Source: Parvularcula mediterranea (GTDB lineage: Bacteria > Pseudomonadota > Alphaproteobacteria > Caulobacterales > Parvularculaceae). From it: DNA of 64,000 nt. How positions within the stretch are numbered: the first letter of the stretch is position 1; each line of letters starts with the position of its first letter. The notes below the pieces were generated by a model. The model saw nothing but the letters and a program-made list of their open reading frames with translations, was not told where the DNA came from and did no database searches. The DNA lies in assembly GCF_013085255.1 (NCBI RefSeq), contig NZ_JABFCX010000001.1:1-64000 (forward strand). Reading direction: 5' to 3'. The translations under genes and the position numbers were made by a program. This document shows positions 34,760 through 46,607 of the stretch, piece after piece.

Positions 34760-34763
<4 letters not shown>
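33432..34763 (-). CDS. RND efflux outer-membrane lipoprotein (NodT/TolC family)
   Basis: 443 aa. The lipobox gives LGAC followed by AVGPDYQRPDLDLP, the hallmark start of NodT/OprM-type channels. Two OEP repeats follow, each a pair of long helices and strands (ALSENLSVAAAEARLRRAGA; AEADLAQATALIGAEIADLL). It forms the outer-membrane exit duct of the tripartite pump whose inner-membrane and adaptor genes overlap directly upstream. Start overlaps the pump stop by four bases. Last gene of the operon. Confidence 0.93.
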
Positions 34764-37836
<3,073 letters not shown>

Positions 37837-37840
<4 letters not shown>

Positions 37841-38913
37841 TCGTTGAGGGTCCCTGCGCCGCCGCCCGACGTGCTCGAAGGCCGGGGCCTGCGCTGGCCT
37901 TCATAGGTAACGATTGTCCCCGGGCGGACTTTCTGGACGCCTTCGGCGACGATGATAGAGCCTTCGCGCAGGGGCGCTTCGATCAGCACACGCCCCTCTT
38001 CGCGGGAGACGATCCTGACCGGCGTGCGTTCAGCTTTGCCATCACGGACGGCCCAGAGATAGGCACCGTCGGAGCCCCAGACGATGGCGGCTTCGGGGAC
38101 GAGCGGATAGGTTCTTCCGGGAACGGAGAAGCGGACTTCAAAACTCATCCCCGGGCGCAGCGTGTCCTCGCGATTGTCGAGCTCGGCGCGCGCGCGGAAG
38201 GCGCGGCTGTCCGGGTTCACCCGGCTATCGAGGGAGACGACGCGCGCATCCCTTGGGGTGTCCCCTTCGGAAAAGGCCGTGGCCTCGACGATGTCGCCGA
38301 TCGAGAGCTGACCGAAAACGTCCTCGGGCACGGTGAAGTCGATGAAGAGCGAGCGTCGGTCATCGAGGGCCGCCACGACGGTATCCTGCCCCACGCGGCT
38401 GCCTGGGTCGACGTCGGAGAGGCCCACATAGCCGGCGAAGGGCGCGGTGACGGTGCGCTCAGCAAGGCGCAGGCGGGCCTGCTCCCGGTTGATCTTGGCC
38501 GCTTCGAGCTGGGTCCGCGCCTCATCGATGGCGCTGTCCGAGACGGCGCCGGTGTTCTCGATCCGCCGGTAACGGGCGAGGAGCTGCTCAGCCTCCCGCA
38601 CCGCAACGTCGGCGAGGCGGAGGGCAAGGCGTTCGTCATCGGCCTCCAGACGGATCAGCGGTGCGCCAGCTTCGACGAAGTCTCCAGGCTGGAAGACCAC
38701 TTCGTCGACAATGCCCGCCGTCTCAGGGGTTACGGCAGCGGCGGTCTTGGCGCGTGCGGTGCCCACCGCCTGAACATCGCGGGCATCCATGGCCATTTCG
38801 ACTTCGAAAGGAACAATCGGCGTCGGCGCTTCACTGAAGCCGCCGCGCGACTCCTCAGCCTCGCCGCAAGCAGCGATCAAGAAGAGGAGGGCCATCGTCA
38901 AAAGTCTAGGCAA
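37837..38913 (-). CDS. RND efflux periplasmic adaptor (membrane fusion protein)
   Basis: 358 aa lipoprotein (LLFLIAACGEAEES, lipobox IAAC). Lipoyl-type halves are seen in IVDEVVFQPGDFVEAGAPL and TAPFAGYVGLSDVDPGSRVG, separated by a helical hairpin (residues about 95-145), then beta-barrel and membrane-proximal domains. It joins pump and outer-membrane channel. First gene of the three-gene operon; the promoter must lie in the 223-base gap shared with the divergent Hsp70-associated gene. Confidence 0.92.
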
Positions 38914-39136
38914 GTCGGTTTCCAGTCAGGTGAGGCGGGAACTGTCACTAAGAGAAGGTTTGGCCGCGGCGCTAGGTTCGCCTGTGAAAAGCAGTCTTGC
39001 CGGGGCCAAGTTCACATTCTCGTGGGCGTGAAGCTACTCTTGCCCGAGCAAAGAATTAGCTCGATTGCGCGGAAAAACTGGCGCGGCGCGGTGTCGCGCA
39101 TCATATGGAGTGCCTGCAACCAGTGTTCCCTTGCGT

Positions 39137-39919
39137 ATGAAACGACCCTTGGAAGATGCGCTGCTCGACGCGCCCGGGCTCTCCAATATCGAGACGCGGC
39201 AGGATGCCGAGGAGCGGCTCGAGACCTTGTTCCTGAACGCGCAGGGGCAATCCAACGCCTACGCTGCCGAGCGCATGCAGGAGGTCTATGAAGTCGTCGA
39301 GCGCGCCGTGGCGCTGGGCTCGGCCTTCCCAGTGACCGAACCTGAAGAGCATCAGTCGGCCGCCGGATGGTTTATGCAGCTGCCTTCGCTCTTCGCCCGG
39401 TACGGGTCGGGGCTTCTCCTTGCGGGGGCCGCTCCGCTGGTCGCTGACGACAGCATGATCCTCGCTGTGGTGTGCGGCGTCGGGGCGGCGGTGACGTTGA
39501 TCTCCCGGCACCGGCAGGACAGGCCGAAGCGGCCCCTCCTTCCGGCCAAGGCGGCTGGGGCGAAGTTCGAGAGCCTCGTCTCGGCAGCGGACCGGACCTT
39601 GAGCTCCATGACGGCGCCAAGGGCGCTGCCTCCCGCCGAAGCGCCGAGCACGCAGATGGCCGAGGATGAGATGCTCGGTTTCCTGCAGGATGCGGTGATG
39701 GCTTCGGGCTCTGAAGAGGCCGACGAGCTCGCAGCCAATGCGCGACGCCTGATCGAGAGGGCTGGCTATCGCGTGGTGCGCGAGGGCGGCGAGGAGCTGT
39801 TCGAGATCATGGTGGACCCGGAGCTTTCAGGGTCGATGATCCTCAAGCCTGCTCTCGTCCACAAGAAAGACAGTACAAAAATTATCTACGGCGTACGCGT
39901 TCGGGGACAGGCCGCATGA
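39137..39919 (+). CDS. Membrane protein paired with Hsp70-like ATPase; GrpE-like tail
   Basis: 260 aa from MKRPLEDALLDAPGL; the open frame begins 24 codons earlier but that part does not look like protein. An N-terminal helix (AERMQEVYEVVERAVALG), one or two membrane helices (ARYGSGLLLAGAAPLVAD; MILAVVCGVGAAVTLI), a linker, then a C-terminal domain with ARRLIERAGYRVVREGGEEL and ILKPALVHKKDSTKIIYGV. That last part recalls the beta-domain of GrpE and related exchange factors. The stop overlaps the ATG of the Hsp70-like gene, so the pair is co-translated. Exchange-factor function is inference. Confidence 0.6.
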   Translation: MKRPLEDALLDAPGLSNIETRQDAEERLETLFLNAQGQSNAYAAERMQEVYEVVERAVALGSAFPVTEPEEHQSAAGWFMQLPSLFARYGSGLLLAGAAPLVADDSMILAVVCGVGAAVTLISRHRQDRPKRPLLPAKAAGAKFESLVSAADRTLSSMTAPRALPPAEAPSTQMAEDEMLGFLQDAVMASGSEEADELAANARRLIERAGYRVVREGGEELFEIMVDPELSGSMILKPALVHKKDSTKIIYGVRVRGQAA

Positions 39920-41931
39920 GTAACCACTTTCTAGGCTTCGACCTCGGCCATGCCGATACCGCCATCGCGCTCGTCAGCGGTGAGACCCGTGAGCGCTTTG
40001 CTGCGCCTGCCAACCTTGAGATCCAGGGTCAGAGCATTCAGCCCACAGCGCTGATCCGTGTGTCCCGCGATGGCAAGGAAGAGCTGGTCATTGGTGGCCG
40101 CGCCATTCGCGAGGCCTCGAAAGCGGAAAACGGTCAGAAGGCTGAGCTTCGGGCCGCTTTCAAGTCGCGGCCGAAATATCTTGGCGAGGCGTCGCGGGAC
40201 ATCAGCGATTTCTTTCGCGTGGCGCTCGAAGAGACGCGCTTCTCGCCGATCCCGCCTGAGGGTTGGGCCGGGACAGCGATTGCCGTTGGTTGCCCCTCCA
40301 GCTGGTCAGCGGAAGAAGACGTCAAGCAGTACCAGGAGCTTCTCCGCGAGGGCCTTGCCGGAACGGAGATCGAGGGCGCCGAGGTATCGGTGGTGCCCGA
40401 AAGCCGGGCGGCGCTCCTGCAAGCCATCGACAACCCCAACTCTCCGCTCACGGTCGAAGCGCGGAGCGAGAATATCCTGGTGATCGACATCGGCTCCTCG
40501 ACCCTCGATTTCTCGTTGATTGCGCCAGAGCGGAAGGCTTCTCCGCTTTTGGATGCTGGCCTTGATCTGGGTGCGTCGTTCTTTGAGCGGCGCATTCTCG
40601 AAGCTAACCTCGAACGCGAACCCAAGGCGCAGCGGTTCCTTGAGCACAACCCTCACTACCGTGACCTCTGGCTCTTCTATGCGCGTCGGACCAAGGAAGA
40701 GTACTTCGTTGCTGCGCCTACGGATGATCGTGAGGACGTGTCGGGCGCGCCGCTTCAGGCCTATTTCACGGGCGGCAAGCGGCGGAGCCTTGAGATCTTG
40801 ACCAGCGGCGAGGGCCTGAAGGAGGCGCGGGGTGCGCCCTATGACCGGGAGCTTCATCCTTCGAAGGAGCTGGCGCTCGATCCGCTGATGCTCAAGGGCA
40901 AGAGCTGGGAGGAGGTTTATGAAATCTCCCTCCGTGCCCTGAAGGATGCGATTGAGCGGCGGGGTACGGGCTATGGCCGCGTCCTTCTTGCCGGTGGCGC
41001 TTCAAGGATGCCGTTCACGACGACGATCGCGGAAGAGGTCTTTGGCCGCGACGGGCGGGTGCTTCAGGACCCAGAACCTTCCCACATGGTGAGCCGTGGC
41101 CTTGCGCGCTGGGGGCGTAAGCGCGAGAATGTTGAGCGCTTTGCCGTTGAGGCGCGGAGGCTACTGAAGGAAAAGCTTCCTGCACTGATCGACCAGGAGT
41201 TTGCGAGCCTCAAGGCGGCGATGGCGCGCGGTCTTGCCGATGTGATCTTCGACGAGTTCGTCGTTCCCGTCCTCGACAAGTGGAAAGCTGGCGGTTTTCG
41301 CACGGGCCATGATGTCCGGCGGGAGATCGAGCAGCAATATGATGCGTGGCTGAGGTCGGGCGAGGGCTCAGCCTTCTTTGTTCGGACGATCAACATGTGG
41401 TGGCGGGACGAGGTCAAGCATGAGCTCGACCGCGAGCTTGACCGTCTGCATGCGGCCTATGATATTTCGCAAGACATCCAGCTGCATTTCGACCGTGCCA
41501 TCGAGCCTGAGATCTTCGAGTTCTCGGCGCGCGAGATCGAACTGCCGTTCGAGACCGTGATCCAGGCGACGATCATCACTCTTGCCTATGTCGTGACCCT
41601 GTCCGTCGATATGGCGATGGGCGGTATCCCGTTCTTCACCGGCGGGCTCACGGCCGCGGTGGCGCTTGGCGGACGGTTCACCCGGAACTGGATCTCGGGC
41701 CTCGATGTCCCTGCGTTCGCGCGGAAGCTGCCTGACAGGCTGCCCGGCAAGGACAAGCTCTTCAGTGGCCAGATTAAGTCACGCGTCGAGAAACAGCTGC
41801 AGGGCTCCTTCGACAAGGCTCGCGCCAGCATCCTGCGCCAGGTTGAGGCTGCGGTGTCGGCTTCCATCGAGCGTCAGACGAAGCGCGCGCGAACGCTGCT
41901 CATGGGTTCGGAGGATGAGCAGGGCCGGTGA
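39916..41931 (+). CDS. Hsp70 family ATPase with membrane-spanning C-terminus
   Basis: 671 aa. The actin/Hsp70 ATPase domain fills residues 1-390: phosphate 1 loop FLGFDLGHADTAIAL, phosphate 2 loop ILVIDIGSSTLDFSL near residue 190, adenosine motif VLLAGGASRMPF near residue 358. The canonical DnaK substrate-binding domain is missing. Instead there is a helical region and then two hydrophobic segments (IQATIITLAYVVTLSVDMAM and GGLTAAVALGG, about residues 545-585) and a basic coiled tail. It is therefore a non-canonical, probably membrane-tethered chaperone-like ATPase, co-translated with the preceding membrane protein. Overlaps convergent btuD by 32 bases. Confidence 0.82.
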   Translation: MSNHFLGFDLGHADTAIALVSGETRERFAAPANLEIQGQSIQPTALIRVSRDGKEELVIGGRAIREASKAENGQKAELRAAFKSRPKYLGEASRDISDFFRVALEETRFSPIPPEGWAGTAIAVGCPSSWSAEEDVKQYQELLREGLAGTEIEGAEVSVVPESRAALLQAIDNPNSPLTVEARSENILVIDIGSSTLDFSLIAPERKASPLLDAGLDLGASFFERRILEANLEREPKAQRFLEHNPHYRDLWLFYARRTKEEYFVAAPTDDREDVSGAPLQAYFTGGKRRSLEILTSGEGLKEARGAPYDRELHPSKELALDPLMLKGKSWEEVYEISLRALKDAIERRGTGYGRVLLAGGASRMPFTTTIAEEVFGRDGRVLQDPEPSHMVSRGLARWGRKRENVERFAVEARRLLKEKLPALIDQEFASLKAAMARGLADVIFDEFVVPVLDKWKAGGFRTGHDVRREIEQQYDAWLRSGEGSAFFVRTINMWWRDEVKHELDRELDRLHAAYDISQDIQLHFDRAIEPEIFEFSAREIELPFETVIQATIITLAYVVTLSVDMAMGGIPFFTGGLTAAVALGGRFTRNWISGLDVPAFARKLPDRLPGKDKLFSGQIKSRVEKQLQGSFDKARASILRQVEAAVSASIERQTKRARTLLMGSEDEQGR

Positions 41932-42670
41932 CCTGCAATCCTTTGGGCGTGATCTCAGCCGCGACGCCGTAGGTCTCAGCGATGGCGGACGGGGTCAGCA
42001 CGTCCGCTGTTGCGCCGTGTGCGGTAAGTGATCCTTGGTTCAAGAGAACGACATCATCGGCATACCGATGAGCGAGCGCGAGATCATGGAGAACAGTGAC
42101 CACTGTCTTTCCCTGCGCTGCCTGAGCGCGGAGCAGCGCCATGAGGGCATGCTGGTGGCGGGGATCGAGGGAGGCCGCTGGCTCATCGGCGATGAGGATC
42201 GGAGCCTCGGTGGCGAGGAGCCGGGCGATGTGAAGCCGCGCCAGCTCGCCGCCTGAGAGCGTATCGGTGCGGCGCTGGGAGAACTCCTCTAGTTCTGTGT
42301 CCTTGAGCGCCTGTTCGACGGCCCTTTGGTCGGCTGTTCGCAGCTGGCCTGGGCCTGCACCGTAGGCGAACCGGCCTAGAGCCACGGCGTCGATGACGGT
42401 GAGGGGCCAGGCCATGCTTGGCTTCTGGGGGAGGTAGGCAACCCTCCGTGCCCGTTCGACCTGGGAGAGGTTCTGCAGTTCCTCCCCGTGGACGAGCGTC
42501 GCGCAGGCCTCGCCGTCCTGCCCTAGCGCGTGCTGGAGAAGGCTCGACTTGCCAGCGCCGTTGGGGCCGAGGATTGCTGTGAGCTTTCCCTCTTTAAAGG
42601 ATATCGTCGGTGTGGAGAGGATTGTTCTCCCCTCTCGTGCCGCAGTGATGGGAGGGATGACGAAACTCAC
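41900..42670 (-). CDS. btuD: Vitamin B12 ABC transporter ATP-binding protein
   Basis: 256 aa. Walker A GPNGAGKSSLL near residue 34, Q-loop YLPQKPSMAWPLTV, signature LSGGELARLHIAR, Walker B ILIADEPAASLD, and the switch histidine in VTVLHDLALAHRYAD. The FecE/BtuD/HmuV group energises import of cobalamin, heme or siderophores; the B12 assignment rests on the cobalamin riboswitch heading the operon. Start overlaps the permease stop by four bases. Last gene of the operon. Confidence 0.88.
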   Translation of the reverse strand: MSFVIPPITAAREGRTILSTPTISFKEGKLTAILGPNGAGKSSLLQHALGQDGEACATLVHGEELQNLSQVERARRVAYLPQKPSMAWPLTVIDAVALGRFAYGAGPGQLRTADQRAVEQALKDTELEEFSQRRTDTLSGGELARLHIARLLATEAPILIADEPAASLDPRHQHALMALLRAQAAQGKTVVTVLHDLALAHRYADDVVLLNQGSLTAHGATADVLTPSAIAETYGVAAEITPKGLQVTGPAHPPNP

Positions 42671-43650
42671 GAGATCCCCCGTCTCTGGAGCGCGATGAGG
42701 ATGAAAACGGGCGCGCCTATGAGCGCCGCGACCACGCCCAGCCTCAGTTCCGCGCCGAAGGGGAGGATCCGGAGGAGAAGGTCCGCGCCGATGATCAGGA
42801 TGCCACCTGTCATCGCCGCCGGGAGGAGGCTCGCGCCTGGTCTATGGCCCGTCAGGGGGCGGATGATGTGAGGTGCGACGATGCCGATGAAACCGATGCC
42901 GCCTGCGACGGAGACGGCTGCGCCGGTGAGGAGACCTGCGCCGATGACCGTGACCGCCTGCTGGCTTTTGAGGTCGAGGCCTGCGCCAGCTGCCAGTTCC
43001 TCACCAAAGGTCAGGAGGTCGAACCCGCGCCGCGCGGAGAGGAGGATGGATGCGCCAGCGGCCATCATTGGCCCGGCGATCCAGAGGTCCTGCCAGCTCC
43101 GGTTGGCGACGGTGCCGAAGCTCCAATTTATGATCTCTGCAAGGGTGAAGGGCGTCGGCGCGAGGGACAGGATCAGGCTCATCAGGGCACCGATGATCGA
43201 TGAAAGACCGATGCCGAAAAGGATCAGAGTACTGACCGAGCGGACGCGGATTGCAACAGCCGCGACGAGGGCTGTGGTCCCGAGGGCGCCCGCGATGGCG
43301 GCAACGGGGACTGAGAAGATTGGAACGGCTGCTCCGAATGCCAGGGTGAGCGTCGCGCCGAGGATGGCGCCCGACGTGATTCCGAGGACGCCGGGCTCCG
43401 CCAAGGGGTTGCGCAGGAGGCCCTGAAGCGCTGCGCCCGCCATGGCGAGGCTGCCGCCGACGAGGAACGCCGCGATGGTGCGGGGTAGGCGGATGGCCTG
43501 AATAACGAGCTGGTCCGCCTCGCTGCCGCTGCCGAAAAGAGCCGCTACGGCTCTCAGTGGGCTGATCGGTGTGGGTCCTAGAAAGAGGCTCAAGAGGAGG
43601 AGCGCGACCGACGCGGCCGTTAAAGAGAAGAGCAGTCGCCGTTCCGTCAT
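42667..43650 (-). CDS. btuC: Vitamin B12 ABC transporter permease (FecCD family)
   Basis: 327 aa from MTERRLLFSLTAASVALLLL; the frame is open upstream but that overlaps the binding-protein gene. About ten membrane helices with the family motifs IRLPRTIAAFLVGGSLAMAG, ALQGLLRNPLAEPGVLGI and GFIGIVAPHIIRPLTGH, the last being the coupling region to the ATPase. Forms the cobalamin channel dimer. Overlaps its neighbours by four bases on both sides. Confidence 0.9.
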   Translation of the reverse strand: MTERRLLFSLTAASVALLLLSLFLGPTPISPLRAVAALFGSGSEADQLVIQAIRLPRTIAAFLVGGSLAMAGAALQGLLRNPLAEPGVLGITSGAILGATLTLAFGAAVPIFSVPVAAIAGALGTTALVAAVAIRVRSVSTLILFGIGLSSIIGALMSLILSLAPTPFTLAEIINWSFGTVANRSWQDLWIAGPMMAAGASILLSARRGFDLLTFGEELAAGAGLDLKSQQAVTVIGAGLLTGAAVSVAGGIGFIGIVAPHIIRPLTGHRPGASLLPAAMTGGILIIGADLLLRILPFGAELRLGVVAALIGAPVFILIALQRRGIS

Positions 43651-44441
43651 GGTGCTGCTCTCAGCTGTTTGGCGGCTTCTGCGAGAGGCCATGCGCCGCA
43701 GGAAAGGAGGGCGCCGGAAAGGTCTGTGCGCGGCGTGTCTTCGAGGAGGCCGGCTGCGAGGGTGTGGCGCATGGGTCCCCACCATCCGGCAAAGTCGGCT
43801 TCACTGTCGAAGAAGCCGGTCACGATATGATCCGGGGTCTGATAGGCGAGGTTCTCAAGCGGGAGGGTCCGCCAGCCGGGCCGCTGCTCAAAATTCTCGA
43901 AGCCGCCGCGCGAGAGGAGCTCATCCATCAGCGTCCCGGGACCTGACGTGGCGCCGGAGGGGGTGAGGTAGAGGGCTTTTCCCTTCCGCGGAGCGGGAGG
44001 CGTCTGAAGTGCTGAAGCCAGCTGCTCCGCTCGGGGTTCGGCGTTCAGTTCACTCCCTACACGGAGGACCGTATCTGCGATGGCGTCGAAACTGCCAGCA
44101 TAGCCGATGTTGACGACTGGGATTCCTGCGCGCTCGAGGAAGCCCAAAAGCTGAGTATCGCCGCCATAGCTGCGGATGACGAGGTCTGGTCGTGCGAGGA
44201 GGATTTCTTCTGCCTCTGCCCTGATCGTCCTTATACCGCGTGCCTCCTCCTGGAGGTACTGGAAGTCACCCTCGGCATCAGGCGAAAGCGCGAGGATTCG
44301 CTCTTTGGGTAGGAGGCCGAGGGCGTAGAGGTCTGCGCAATAGTCGAGGCTGATGACGCGCGAGGCATCGCCTTCCTGGCTCGTGGACGGAGCGCCTGGG
44401 CTGCAAGCTGCAACGAGGAAGAGGGCGAGGAGGAAGCGCAT
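43647..44441 (-). CDS. btuF: Periplasmic cobalamin-binding lipoprotein (BtuF-like)
   Basis: 264 aa with a lipoprotein signal (MRFLLALFLVAACSPG). It has the class III binding-protein fold: VISLDYCADLYALGL, ILLARPDLVIRSYGG and AGIPVVNIGYAGSFDAI. Captures B12 in the periplasm for BtuCD. Its start overlaps the btuB stop by one base (TGATG). The specificity call comes from operon context and the riboswitch; sequence alone would also allow an iron chelate. Confidence 0.85.
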   Translation of the reverse strand: MRFLLALFLVAACSPGAPSTSQEGDASRVISLDYCADLYALGLLPKERILALSPDAEGDFQYLQEEARGIRTIRAEAEEILLARPDLVIRSYGGDTQLLGFLERAGIPVVNIGYAGSFDAIADTVLRVGSELNAEPRAEQLASALQTPPAPRKGKALYLTPSGATSGPGTLMDELLSRGGFENFEQRPGWRTLPLENLAYQTPDHIVTGFFDSEADFAGWWGPMRHTLAAGLLEDTPRTDLSGALLSCGAWPLAEAAKQLRAAP

Positions 44442-46243
44442 CAGTAGCGGACCCTGATCCCGGCTGTGCCAGACCGTCCGGGGGTGCCGTAGCCGAAGAC
44501 CTCCTGGTAGTCCGTGTCCGTCAGGTTCTCGCCTCGTGCATAGAGCTCCACGACATCCGACAGCTCGTAGCGGAGGGAGATGTCAAGGCGCGTCCATGCG
44601 TCCACGGTGCCGAAATTGTCCGTCTCCTCACCATTGTAGCGCGCCGACACGGTGCCGGAGAAGGGTCCCTTTGGATCAGCGATAAGCAGAAAGGTGCCCG
44701 TATGTTCAGGCACCCGGGCGAGGCGGTTGCCGTCGCCGTCCTCGGCCTGAAGGTAGGTGTAGGACGCCTCGGAGCGAAGCCAGGGCAGGATGTCGACGCC
44801 CGCATGGACTTCGGCGCCCTCGCTCGTCGCCTCCGCCACATTGATGTAGGCGCCACCGGCGAAGGAGAAATCGATGAGGTCATCGGTATCAAGACGGAAG
44901 AGTGCGAGATCGATGTCGAACGGCCCTCTCACAAAACGTCCGCCCACTTCGTAGCCTTGGGAGCGTTCGGGTTCGAGGCTGGCATTGGGTCCGGCGGCGC
45001 CGCAGCAGAAGAAGGTCTGCTGGAAGAGGCTCGGCGCCCTGAAGCCCTGACCCCAGTTGGCGCGCAAGGTGAGCCCGGGGGCGGCCTCGTAGGCGAGAGC
45101 GACGCGGCCCGTGGTCTCGCCGCCGAACTCCTCATGCTCGTCGCGGCGAAGGCCAGCGGTGAAGGTCAATGCATCCGATACGGAGTATTCTGCCAAGGAG
45201 AAAAGGCTGAGGATGGCGGTGTCGTCTCCGCCCGCTTCCCGGAGGTCGGCTTCTGCGCCGCCTGCGAGGCGGAGGCGTTTGGAGGGGGCGCCCGTGGCCT
45301 GATAGCGGAGGCTGGTGCGCTGGCCTTCGGCTCCGAAGGCTGGGTTTCCGCCTGCAAAGCTGTCCCGGTCGATGGTGCTGTGCCCTGCAAGGAGGGTTTG
45401 GGTGACGCCTCGGACCTCGGGGAAGGCGAGGGAGAGGCTGGTGGTCAACTCCTCCGTAAGGGTCTCTTCATCGCCGTCCGCCACGCCGCCGGGTGCTGAG
45501 AAGCTGAAGCTGTCCGTATCGGTTTCGGCTTCCTGATAGAAGACGGAGAGCGCTGCCGTCACGCCGAGGACTTTGGTGTCCCCGGAGAGCCCAATGGTGG
45601 AGGAGCGAAAGCCATCGTCCTCCGTGTTGCCTGCATCTTCGTCCGCTTTGGAAATGCCATCCGAGGTCACGCCGGTGATGGCGAGCCGGACGCCGCCTTT
45701 GTCGCTCCGGGCAGAGCCGCTAATCCCGCCGCGCACGGTCTCGAAGGAGCCTGCTTCGGCAAAGCCCGTAAGCGATGTGCCTTCGGGTTTGCGGGTGGTG
45801 ATGGAGACGATGCCGCCGATGGCCTCTGAACCCCAGAGGACGGAGCCGGGTCCGCGAATGATCTCTATACGTTCGATCGCTGATGCATCGACCCGTGAGA
45901 AGTCGAAGCCTCCTCCGGGTGCGGAAGTATCCCCCACAGGGATGCCGTCGATCAGGACGAGGGTCTGGTCTGACCCTGCGCCCCTGACCCTGACGGTCGC
46001 AGCACCGCCGAGGGCGCCGGAGCGGTTGACGGTGACGCCGGGGGTCTGGGCGATGGCATCGAGCGCGAAGGGGTAACCTTGGCGGGCCAGATCCTCGGCA
46101 GTGAGAATCGTCACCGACGTGCCGGAGGAGGCGACGGTCTGGCCAAGGCGTGAGCCGTAGACGACGATCTCGTCAGGCTCTTCAGCGAGCGCGGGGTTGG
46201 TGAGCGTGGCCGCCACGAAGAGGGCGGCATGAAGACTTCGCAT
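44441..46243 (-). CDS. btuB: TonB-dependent vitamin B12 receptor
   Basis: 600 aa from MRSLHAALFVAATLTNPALA, with AAGGAGAAG just upstream; the open frame extends into the riboswitch, which is not coding. Signal peptide, a TonB-box-like EIVVYGSRLGQ, plug domain (IERIEIIRGPGSVLWGSEAI) and a 22-strand barrel ending YGTPGRSGTAGIRVRY. A cobalamin riboswitch in its leader makes the B12 substrate nearly certain. First gene of btuB-F-C-D; needs TonB, for which the 7718-8305 gene is a local candidate. Confidence 0.93.
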   Translation of the reverse strand: MRSLHAALFVAATLTNPALAEEPDEIVVYGSRLGQTVASSGTSVTILTAEDLARQGYPFALDAIAQTPGVTVNRSGALGGAATVRVRGAGSDQTLVLIDGIPVGDTSAPGGGFDFSRVDASAIERIEIIRGPGSVLWGSEAIGGIVSITTRKPEGTSLTGFAEAGSFETVRGGISGSARSDKGGVRLAITGVTSDGISKADEDAGNTEDDGFRSSTIGLSGDTKVLGVTAALSVFYQEAETDTDSFSFSAPGGVADGDEETLTEELTTSLSLAFPEVRGVTQTLLAGHSTIDRDSFAGGNPAFGAEGQRTSLRYQATGAPSKRLRLAGGAEADLREAGGDDTAILSLFSLAEYSVSDALTFTAGLRRDEHEEFGGETTGRVALAYEAAPGLTLRANWGQGFRAPSLFQQTFFCCGAAGPNASLEPERSQGYEVGGRFVRGPFDIDLALFRLDTDDLIDFSFAGGAYINVAEATSEGAEVHAGVDILPWLRSEASYTYLQAEDGDGNRLARVPEHTGTFLLIADPKGPFSGTVSARYNGEETDNFGTVDAWTRLDISLRYELSDVVELYARGENLTDTDYQEVFGYGTPGRSGTAGIRVRY

Positions 46244-46383
46244 GACTTCTCCTTCACCCGGACAGGAGCCGGGCGCGGTAATGACGTGTCCGGACCATCC
46301 AGACACTGAGCACATTGCCGCTACAAAGGAGAAAGCTCTCCCGCTCCCCAAGGCCTCTTCCCGGACCCAGAAGCGAACGACGC

Positions 46384-46545
46384 GATGGCAGGTCTCCTGG
46401 CTCTCCGGTCTCAGCGTCTGGCCGCCTTCCCGGGATTGCTCCCAGTGGCATCGTGACCATCCGCTCGCGGATGACAGTTGCGGGTACAGCGCCGGATTTG
46501 AACCGGCTTCCCTCTTCGCCGGCCGTTAGGGCCGGAACCATCTGC
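46384..46545 (-). promoter_or_regulatory. Cobalamin riboswitch
   Basis: On the minus strand: AAGAGGGAAGCCGG, GCTGTACCCGCAACTGTCA, GCCACTGG, GGGAAGGCGG and the B12 box GCCAGGAGACCTGCC (46387-46401 on the window) occur in the order and spacing of the adenosylcobalamin riboswitch. It lies 140 bases upstream of btuB. Bound cobalamin should reduce btu expression. Confidence 0.96.
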
Positions 46546-46607
46546 GGGGTGTTTTTCCTGCAGTGCGGCATCCTGTCAATTGGGCAGAGCCGCGCTATGT
46601 CCCCTCG

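Noticed and set aside
46490-46515. GGTTCAAATCC on the minus strand, like a tRNA T-arm
   Set aside because: It is part of the cobalamin riboswitch; no acceptor stem or anticodon arm surrounds it.
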